DNA from: Phoma sp. XZ068
Lineage: Eukaryota; Ascomycota; Dothideomycetes; Pleosporales; Didymellaceae
Direction: 5' to 3'
DNA length: 64,000 nt
Assembly: GCA_004835665.1 (NCBI GenBank)
Contig: RBKR01000005.1
Coordinates: 1,798,001-1,862,000, forward strand
In this document: positions 55,965 to 64,000 of the stretch, piece by piece
Layout of the letters: the number at the start of each line of letters is the position of its first letter
Numbering within the stretch: the first letter of the stretch is position 1
The notes under the pieces: generated by a model
Seen by the model: the letters and a program-made list of their open reading frames with translations, nothing else
What the model was told of the DNA's origin: nothing
Databases searched by the model: none
Made by a program: the position numbers and the translations under genes

Positions 55965-56673
55965 TCTGTGCTCCTTTGCTAATTAAATTTCGGTAAAGTT
56001 TTGTTGGGTCTGATCGCTTTGGAGAGAAGACAATATTACCTCGCAGAGGTCCAACAACCCTTAATCTCGTTGTTCTTTGGATTGTCAATTTTGCATCCTT
56101 GACAGCTCAGCACTTCATTCATCTGACCCGGCCGTGTTAAGGCCTATCGGATGTAACATCTTATCGTCTGTGGATCTGGGGTTCGAAATGATGGTTCAAA
56201 TCTATCAATCGGCTTGATTTGCGATGGTCACATAGTTCCTATATGACAGCTGGGTGCATGGTTCCGCAATCACCTGTACGCGGTTGAACTATAGCAATAG
56301 CATTCTTTAGACGTTGCCCTCATTCGCATCTATATTTTGGAGTCATGTCCGCTTATGAGTCCAGAAAATGTGCGGCTCGATCTCATGACACTCGACTGTC
56401 GCAGATTTAGCTTTTCCACGATATCACTCTAGATAGGCTTGATCTCAATTCTCGCAACGTAAGTGCGATTTACTCACGGCTTTGCAGCTGCACGGGATTA
56501 TGATCTGCGATAACGCCTGACCACTGAACTCGGATGCTGTCCCGATACGCACTATTGCGCCCCCGATCCAGATCGGTCAATGCACACCGTCGACCTTTTG
56601 CGACATCTAACCACCCCGCAAGGGTAGCAAACTACATGAAATAATTTATTCTGTACGAACACATATCGAGATC
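55965..56673. other. Spacer between two pseudogenes
   Basis: 709 bp with no supported gene. No repeat, RNA gene or promoter element is recognised. Confidence 0.45.
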
Positions 56674-57438
56674 ATGGCGCGACTACAAGATAAGGTTGCC
56701 ATCGTCACCGGTGGTTTGCGCGGCATTGGTAGGAGCATAGCTCTCGAACTAGCGGTTCAAGGTGCGTGTTCTCATCACCTATGCAGATTCAGAGGCCAAC
56801 GCAAAAGGCGTATGGATAGAGATTGAGAAGTGCGGAGTCGAGCGCTTAGCGGTCGCTGCATTAGGATCTAACCCAGCCGCGCCGAGGGCTATAGTGGCGG
56901 CGCCTGTCAAAAAGTGGACAAGAATCGACATAATCGTCAATAAAGCAGCTACGGAAGGCAGTTATGGACTTCTTGAAACTACAGAAGAGCGCCTTGAAGC
57001 TGTTTGTAGCGGTCAACCTACGATTCCCGTTGTTTCTCATTAAAGAGGCTGTTGTCTACTTTGGTCGCACTGCAAGGATCGTCAATATGCCGAGTATTTA
57101 TGCTCGAAGTGAGTCACGCAGGCGTCCTGCTCTATTCAGCATGCAAAGGAACTCTGGAATCTGCAACACGGTCGCTCGCCCGAGAGCTCGGCCAGAAGTA
57201 CAATGCTACAGTCAATTGCCTCAGTCCAGGCCCTGTTGACACGGACCTATGGGCAAAAGCATTTGCAGATCCGCTATACAGTCGAGCGGTACAATACGAT
57301 GTACAGCAGACTTCAGCAGGATCTCGAATTGCACAACCTGACGAGGTTGCACATGTTGTAGCATTTCTGTGTGATGAGCGAACAAGATTGAGTACAAGTA
57401 GCACGATAAATGCTAATGGAGGAATGTTGGTTGTGTAA
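56674..57438 (+). pseudogene. Frameshifted short-chain dehydrogenase/reductase (SDR)
   Basis: The sequence reads as a complete SDR only when three frameshifts are ignored (near 56758, 57003 and 57115). The cofactor motif is present (MARLQDKVAIVTGGLRGIG). Further along are NKAATEGSYGLLETTEE (the NNA-G region, with Lys for the second Asn), AVNLRFPLFLIKEA, the catalytic YSACKG, LSPGPVDTDLW, and a typical end INANGGMLVV. The frame changes lie within conserved stretches too short for introns, so the gene is inactive. Length (~250 aa) is normal for classical SDRs. The original substrate cannot be told. It lies convergent to the glyoxalase. Confidence 0.8.
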
Positions 57439-57607
57439 TAGGAAGATAATGATTCGACCTTCTATCCTGTTTGCGTTATACAGTCATGTAGATAACGTTC
57501 TCAAGAAACAGCACGTAGACAAGATCGGAACGTCTATGATAGTATGATATTTTTGTCAATGTTGCCAATTGCACGTGTAAGCTAGCTATATGTGACCTAT
57601 CCAACGC

Positions 57608-58172
57608 TTAGTATGGAATTATTTCAATGAGGTGCCCATCTGGGTCCTCCACAAATGGGACAGCCACGACAGCCTCCCACAGTGCCTTATCATATCCTTT
57701 ATCAGGTGCTTCGCAACCCAGAAAGGAAGCAGCGACCTTTGAGCCTTGGGCTGTACCGGCATTTTTTAGAATGCTGATGTTGTGGGTTGCGAGGTATTCC
57801 ATGGCCTTATCCATATCGGGAACACCGAATGCCAGCTTGAAGAAATGCGAATCGGGAAAATTGTTCGAAGTCTTCATTGTCTTCCTCGAATTCTGTTTGT
57901 GTATGTCAGCAGCTGACGGTGCTAAGCCGAAATTTCTTTAGATTTAATCTTACTTTTGCACAGACGAGTTCCAGCACACCTTCGCGTGCGAAAAGAGGAA
58001 TGTCAGAGGCCGCTGAGTCGGCATACCCGAGGAAGACAACTGTGACAGTGTCTAAGGGCATACGACCTAACTCCTTCATTCCAAACACACCAGAATAGAA
58101 ATCAATCGATCTTTCGATTTCTGCCACACGAAGGCCGACATGAGTCATCCTGAATCCCTTGGTTGGTGCCAT
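57608..58172 (-). CDS. Glyoxalase I-like (VOC superfamily) protein
   Basis: Two exons on the minus strand (58172..57954 and 57892..57608) with a 61-bp GTAAGA/AACAG intron encode 167 aa, starting MAPTKGFRMTHVG. The two beta-alpha-beta-beta-beta modules are visible. Module 1 has THVGLRVAEIERSIDFYSGVFGM and ends with Glu in LELVC. Module 2 has LAFGVPDMDKAMEYL and ends EDPDGHLIEIIPY. These match lactoylglutathione lyase-type proteins. The His that usually precedes the second module's strand (GHI-type) appears replaced (FFKLAF), so one metal ligand may be missing. The likely substrate is a glutathione hemithioacetal. Another VOC function is possible. Cytosolic. Confidence 0.8.
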
Positions 58173-60495
58173 TTGGGGAAAAGAAATTAAAATAGATCGC
58201 TCCAATATCGTATGTCCATAAGGGACCGTCAAGTGTCTTTATAGCGAATCGTTGAATCCGTTAACATTTGTCCGGAAGATACACCGTCTGGGATCACCGA
58301 TGTATTAGAACCATGACTCCGCAAGAGTGACACCTTAGTAGACTTGGCAATGGACTTTTGCACATAGCCGTGCTTGACCTTCCCTTTTTTGATTATGCTC
58401 CTTTGCGCGAATATGACCAAGCAGGTACTACGGCGTTATGCAATAATTGCAATTCTTGTATTGCAGAAACCATGGTCGACTTAGCTATAGCTGTTTGCTC
58501 GGCGGCAGGGCTTTGTATTTAACAGATTAGTGAGCCTCAGATGAATTGGGAATGAAGTTAACAAAAAACACTACATGGACGATTCATTTCCGATCATTCA
58601 TGTAGACTTGTTCATGCTGGTCAGTCTAGGGAGGCCTGCGATTGAAGAGGTTAGGTGACTTGATTCTCCAATTGACCGTCATTGTTTGAAAGTGAATTCT
58701 AAGCCAGGATGCTCAAACCACACACGCGGTACTATGGAACAAATTGTAATCCACCGAAGTACCAAACGGTAGCCGGCCGGCATTTCAGCGTTTTCGGCTT
58801 CTTCATAAATCGCCGGGTTCTTCCCAGGCCAATGAGAAGCGCAGACCACAAACAGGAATTGCTCTTCTACAAAGTCAACTGCTTAGGAATTTAGCAAATG
58901 AGTATTCGACATGGTGTTGCGTAGTAAAAGCTGTGAAAAGTAATCAGATACGAGTGTTCGAACTAATGCAATATGTCTTGCAGTTAAACCAACCCTGTGT
59001 TGGCACATGACCGCAAACAGCTAGAGGAACCACTACAACAACGAGAATTCAATTTTTGAACGATCTCTCCAACACTGATCACACATGTGCTTTCTTTAGA
59101 ATCAAAAATAATGTAAGCTTTGAAGACGCAATGGGAAAGACATGGACGGCGAAGGAATGGCATAAGTTAGAGTTCGATGTGTTCAGCTGTTCGGGCCCTC
59201 CTGCCACGACAGATTGTTGATTGATTAGCATGATTAGAAGGGACCACAGCTTCTTAGACAGCGGTGACAAACCCCGGGTGACGGTATAGTAGGTTGTTTA
59301 TATGCTCGGCCAGACGATTGGACACAAAGCTTGTCAAGTGTGTCCACTTGCTAGAAGTACATATAGAGCTGTTGATCTCTGGAAAAGTATGATTTGTTTT
59401 TGGAGAGTAGTTCCCGTCCACGCGCGTGTTGTCACGGTGTACGGGAACCTTGCAATGAGCAATTTACCCGTTGTGCGCTGCCGTCGTCAACGGGATAAAC
59501 GGAAGAGGAGAAAGTCTTATTAGGTCCTTAAGACATACAATCGTTACAGGCGCGAAGCATTCCCTGAGCGCCGAGGTCGACACCGTGTGTATGGGTTCTG
59601 TGATACCGCAAGGTGTTCAGCATATTTACGATATCGAGTTTGTTCCCGTAATTACTGTACGTTATTTAGAGTCTACTTTAAAGGTCGAGTTTTCGGATGA
59701 TCCTGCGAATTTTGTGTTTGTATTGCGTCTGCAGCATACTCTGAGCGTAAATTCAACATGCTCACTTGCGAGGTCGTAAGACTATAGTGTTTCTTGAAAG
59801 TCGCGAAGCTGCCCACCTTCTCTTGTCTGTCGATAACAACTTAGACTAATCCGTGCAGTAGCTCTTTCCTCTTTCGAATTTCTAAATACCCCTCACCAAG
59901 GATATTCCACGAAGATGAGCATATCTTCTGTTCCCAAGCTCGCGACCCGGCGCATCGAATATAACTATCTGAACACGTTCGTTGCACGTAAGCTGCAATT
60001 CGCTCAACTTACAATAATGAATAGCAAGGTTACCATTAGATAGCACTAGAATTTACATGTATGGTTAGAGTTGAGGTATTTTCCTGAGTAATAGGCTAAA
60101 AAGCCTGCAGAGGTGCATCCGAGTATTGACAAGCTAGTGCTAGTTGATGAAAATGCTAGGTTCGCGGGGTCGTGGGGCATGTTCGAGCTGCCCGAGTCGC
60201 CTTATCAGGAACATGACATCCAATTGTAGCAATGTGTGGTAACGAGAACAAATTGACTTCGAGCATGGTGATGAGCACTACGGTACCGATGGGATGTTTT
60301 GTTACCCAATTTCGGTCCTTTTGCGGTGTAGATCTACCTGGATGCGGTGTTGTTCGCGCGTAACAAACACCAACGATGTGCCGTAGTGGAGTAGCATGTG
60401 CGATACCTACAGTGTGGTATGTAACACTGTCAGGCACTGTCAGATCCTTATAATAGCTCGTAGCTTTCTCCGAGGGACTGTTTGGCAAACTAAAT
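58173..60495. other. Long intergenic region, no supported gene
   Basis: 2.3 kb without a convincing gene. A 102-codon frame (59471..59779, plus) and a short possible exon from an ATG near 59914 lack family features. No RNA, repeat or element is recognised. Confidence 0.45.
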
Positions 60496-61828
60496 ATGGT
60501 CAATTACTTTGTGTCTTTTGGCCTATCAGGGCTTTACGCAAGTGCTGCTCTTGCTGCATGTCAGCCTTATGACGTGAGGAAAATCATCAAAGCATTCAGA
60601 ACGCCTCACGACGATCTGACAATTCTTTGCGCCCATCGCGGCTTGAAGTAAGTATCGCAAAGAGGAATGAACTCCCTGGGACCAATGCATACTGTATATG
60701 GAATGGGACAACCGAAAACTCTGTCGACGCATACTGGCGAGCAGCAGAAGCCGGCATCGAGTGCATCGAAACCGATATTCGTCTCTCCAAGTATTGTTTT
60801 CTCCCCATGATCCACGATGATGGCTTAGGTCGTGAGACCGACGTCAGCGAACAAATCGGCAAGGAAGCTTACAATCCATACACTGGCAACTGCTACAATC
60901 CCAAGGCCAAAGATTCGAATTATGTCGACTTTATGGAGAATCTCCGTCTGCGAGACGATATGAGGTGTGTACGCGCGGAAACCATTGCGACATTGCCCGA
61001 TATGGTGCAAGCGATTCGCACAGAGGGCAGGAATGTCTTGCTCGAGTTGGACTTCAAGGACAAAGCGGCTGTGGAGCCTTCGTACTGGGCTTTGAAATCG
61101 ATGACGAATGCTGCGGGTGTGCCCGCAAACGAGTGGTGTATCTACAAGCTGCAAGCTAATGTAGGACCATTAAGGCAGTTAAGGAACTATAGGTTAATAG
61201 TATGATAGTGGTACAAGACACCTGAAGAATTTGAGGTCCTCTCGTGGGTACAAGATGCCTTTGCGAGCGGCATTCAGCTCACTTTCATCCCTGTTTACGA
61301 CCCCTCCATGCAGGATGATATGGACACTCTTGCTTCATTGAAGGCATTTTCGTAAACCAACTATACAATCAGCGCTGAAATCGAACTCTATTCGAAGGAT
61401 GGCGTACTCCAAGACTTGCTAGACTTCGTGAAGAGCAACAATTTGTGAAAACTGCAGGTATCTTCTATACCCCCGGCGACATCTTTTCCCCCAGATCCGT
61501 AATAGACTTCGACAGAGCGAACTACACCTTCCCTCAGGATGAGCACCAGAACAACTCTCGTTATGTTTTCCAAGTGAACAAAACTCCAGCTCTGCTTGAC
61601 AACATTCTTGGAAAAGGTTTCTTAGTTGATGGGCACGACTACCGTTCTGGCTTTAACTGGATCACAGAACATGGGTACAACTGGGTTATAACCGATACTT
61701 CTGATCTATGGGCCAATAGGTTGGAGAGACAAGGGCGGAGGAATGTTACGTACTTACTGGCAGATGGCAAAGAGGTAGCGAACAAAATATTGGCACGGGG
61801 ATGGCACAAGAGGGACAGAAAGAATTAA
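60496..61828 (+). pseudogene. Broken GDPD/PLC-like phosphodiesterase gene
   Basis: The gene starts with a signal peptide (MVNYFVSFGLSGLYASAALA) and CAHRGL, the catalytic His-Arg motif of glycerophosphodiester phosphodiesterases. A GTAAGT donor at 60649 should splice to WNGTTENSVDAY, but no AG acceptor exists there. The sequence then reads ECIETDIRLSK and MIHDDGLGRETDV (metal-binding Glu/Asp and second His) and LLELDFKDKAAVEPSYWALK. A good 48-bp intron (61161..61208) leads to WYKTPEEFEVLSWVQDAF. A TAA stop at 61353..61355 and a frameshift near 61440 follow before TAGIFYTPGDIF, VDGHDYRSGFNWI and WVITDTSDLWANRL. Three independent lesions make it a pseudogene of a secreted phosphodiesterase. Confidence 0.8.
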
Positions 61829-62870
61829 TATTATGGGTATTCCACTTGGCTGCAGCCTGGTTAGCTACTAGGCTTGCCTTCCTTAGTTTACGGAGAAAGT
61901 GACTCTCTTTAATTACATTACCTTAGATTTAGTGTATGTAGGCTAGAATAACTGATGTAGTTCTGCGCCCTGCTCAGCGAAGCCAGGCCTTTACGACAAA
62001 CCTTGCCGTTGAGTTGACATTGGCGTTCCGGACCTTCACCATCCCCATCTTCTGCACCACCCGCTAACCTACACGCGGGACAATCCACGTGCGATGGAAT
62101 CTGAGCCAAGACAATGCAGTATCATCGCAGCACCCAGGTATGCCCTTGAACTGAGCACACGCCTGGCTGTCATGTCCTTGGATACGGATGAACATGCCAT
62201 ACACTGCCCAAAACGTAAACCTGGAAATTTCCCACACCCGAAGCAACCCAAACTGGTAGCAGGTGCTAAAACTGGTAATCCGCTTGTGGTGCTTTGAGTA
62301 GTTCATAGCCTCCCAGATGAGAATTGGCGGACGGTGATGCCCTTTTGGCTGACGCGCTCACTACGTTACAGTTCACACGTTGACAAGGACCTCTACCCTT
62401 ATGTATGTGTACGAAAAAGTGCAAAAAACCCCGCTATATGTTTCTAATATCAACCAATGCTTTACATATATAGACACTCTACATACCATATACTGGCACA
62501 GCAATATAAAGAAATCAGAGATGTAGTACTGCAATTTGGGCCACCCGAACAAACATCAGTCCGAACAATTCCTCACGGCTGCTGCTTTGAAACAACACTT
62601 ACCAGCAAGTATCGCACCGTAACTGCAACCTTGAATATCTCTAATAACTAATCTACGATAGGAACTAAACTATTTTAGATATAGAGCATTGCGTAGGCGT
62701 CTGAGCTATATTATAGGGGCGTATCTTTAACACGATAGCATTTGCCGTTCGGAGGTCATATAGGCTCTGTTCTCACGCATGCGTAAGTCCCCAGGCCTGT
62801 GCCCGCAGAGGTGGCTAAGCAAGGGCCTAGCAAGTTATGTATTGTTATATCTGACTGTTGCTACTATCTT
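61829..62870. other. Intergenic, no supported gene
   Basis: 1.04 kb with short open frames only. 62390-62700 is AT-rich. No repeat, RNA or element is recognised. Confidence 0.45.
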
Positions 62871-63326
62871 CTAGATACTGTCGACGAGAACGACGCTTTC
62901 ACCGCAGCTGCAGTCGTCCTGGCCTTCCTCGCTCTGACTGCACGATTCTCTGTTGACGTTGCCGGTGCCATCCTGGACGGCGCGGCTGCAGCGGATCTCG
63001 GTTCTGGTGGCGACAGTTTCGCTGCATGAGCAGTCATCCTGGCCCTCCTCCCTCTGGCTGCATGATTCTCTGTTGACGTTGCCGGTGCCGTCCTGGACGG
63101 CGCGGCTGCAGCGGATCTGAGTGAACCTGTCCGAGCAGTTGCAGCCTGCCTCGCCCTCGGTGCAGGGGACCGTGGGGGTGTTACCGATGCCGTCCTGTAT
63201 GACTTTGTTGCAAACTCTGGTCTTGGTGATGGCGGGTTCGTTAGATGTGGCAGGTTTCCGGGAGGTCTGCGGGAGGGCGAAGGCCGTGACGGCGTACAAG
63301 CTGATAACGGCGAGAGAGAACTTCAT
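62871..63326 (-). CDS. Small secreted cysteine-rich repeat protein
   Basis: A single exon encodes 151 aa from MKFSLAVISLYAV. The frame extends three codons upstream but begins with TTG there. The signal peptide ends near AFA-LPQ. Three tandem modules follow. The first is diverged (RVCNKVIQDGIGNTP, ending CNCSD). The second and third are nearly identical 40-residue units with RCSRAVQDGTGNVNRESCSQ and GQDDCSC. Each module has four cysteines. The mature start ALPQT is shared with the other cysteine-rich protein at 53.4-53.9 kb, though the modules differ. No Kex2 site lies between modules. Candidate secreted effector or surface protein; no function assigned. Confidence 0.8.
   Translation of the reverse strand: MKFSLAVISLYAVTAFALPQTSRKPATSNEPAITKTRVCNKVIQDGIGNTPTVPCTEGEAGCNCSDRFTQIRCSRAVQDGTGNVNRESCSQREEGQDDCSCSETVATRTEIRCSRAVQDGTGNVNRESCSQSEEGQDDCSCGESVVLVDSI
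62881..63120 (-). repeat. 120-bp tandem duplication, coding
   Basis: Two adjacent 120-bp units (62881-63000 and 63001-63120) differ at only a few positions and encode the second and third cysteine modules. The near identity indicates recent duplication or homogenisation. Confidence 0.85.
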
Positions 63327-64000
63327 GCTGTTCAAAGATAGAGTAATGAGGCTTGGGTGTCGAGTTCGAGTGATCAGAAATCAAGTAAATGGGACGGAAG
63401 GTTGGTGATGATAGCGTAGGTATTGGAAGAAGGGGGCGCCAGGCCGATGAAAGATCAATAAGGAAGGCAGAGAGAAGGGAATAAGACTGAAGTGTCGCAG
63501 ACAGCTTGAGGAAAAGTGAAACCTGATGGCCTTAGGAGTGCCTTATATACTAAGGCACCCCAAGAAGCAATCGCGATAAACGCTCTTCTAACTGGCTGAA
63601 ATTACTCCTTCGCTAACAAAGTCCGTAAACTGACCTAAGTCCAACTCTACCAAGCCTTGTTCCAGACCTAGTAAGTGTAGGGTTACTGTCAAAAGTAGGG
63701 GTATTGCAAGCGCTTGCTTAAAGGGGTGTCGGATGTTTAGGTTTCAGCTTCAGCCACAGGACAGGGTTTCCTTCTTGGCGCTGTGCTCCGCCTTATTTTG
63801 GAGGCCCTGCCACCATGTCATGGAGGGACCATGAGCTATTCACAGGTAGTCTAAGCTTATATGTAAGGGGCAGGCCGCTGAGGGGAATAGCCGGTTAGAA
63901 AACTATAGAGATTTGATAGAGGGGCAGCTCCGGTTGTGTGGAGATTGAATACCCACACTGGAGGTTAGTACCCTTAATACGGGGGTTGGGGTCCTCCGGC
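63327..64000. other. Promoter of cysteine-rich gene and window end
   Basis: The first 250 bases form the promoter and leader of the secreted protein gene. 63700-64000 has no open frame of note and no recognised element. Confidence 0.4.
63538..63558 (-). promoter_or_regulatory. TATA element inside a perfect inverted repeat
   Basis: GTGCCTTA, a TATAC centre and TAAGGCAC form a perfect 8-bp-arm palindrome around TATATA, about 210 bp upstream of the cysteine-rich gene start. It could be a TATA box overlapped by a dimeric regulator site. Confidence 0.4.

Noticed and set aside
56140..56240. Possible tRNA-like GGTTCAAATC word
   Set aside because: No matching acceptor stem, A box or anticodon arm could be folded around it.
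1..64000. CRISPR arrays, bacterial operons, riboswitches, replication origins
   Set aside because: The window is eukaryotic nuclear DNA; tandem repeats found are coding minisatellites without spacer structure, and no fungal TPP riboswitch-like motif was recognised.

Overview
The window looks like nuclear DNA of a filamentous ascomycete, most likely a Dothideomycete. This is inferred from many 46-75 bp GT-AG introns, lone monocistronic genes with long spacers, fungal-only families (FSH1 hydrolase, P1 nuclease, OrsD-like element, HR-PKS) and AT-rich, RIP-like blocks. Gene models below were built by hand by joining open frames at splice sites that preserve both frame and family homology. No search was run.

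Layout. 1-19 kb is housekeeping-like: a membrane protein cut by the left edge, a seven-helix-type membrane protein, a citrate/arsenite-type permease, a GH43 glycosidase, an APH/ChoK-fold kinase-like protein, a Cys/His-rich unknown, a degenerate triplicated non-coding repeat, and a 1401-residue sterol-type glycosyltransferase. That glycosyltransferase carries PPxY motifs at its N terminus and ubiquitin-interacting motifs at its C terminus. 20-23.7 kb holds an S1/P1 nuclease, a DUF829 hydrolase-fold protein and a decayed PAQR/hemolysin-III gene.

24.4-35.7 kb is a compact polyketide cluster. It has an MFS exporter, a LovG-like FSH1 serine hydrolase, and a divergently transcribed highly reducing PKS (KS-AT-DH-ER-KR-ACP, 2442 aa, no release domain). 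The hydrolase is the natural candidate for releasing the PKS product and the MFS protein for exporting it. An acidic unknown protein follows at 37-38.4 kb after an AT-rich block.

38.4-53 kb is sparse: a secreted cell-wall-type protein with twenty 27-bp repeats, a coiled-coil membrane protein, a protein with an apparently dead RNase III domain, a conserved gene broken by one stop codon, and a His-Me-finger homing-endonuclease-like ORF.

53.4-63.3 kb is bounded by two small secreted cysteine-rich proteins built from internal repeats, one with Kex2 sites. Between them lie an intact glyoxalase and a set of broken genes: an OrsD-like mobile-element fragment, a proline racemase, a short-chain dehydrogenase and a GDPD-like phosphodiesterase. 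This end looks like fast-evolving accessory sequence.
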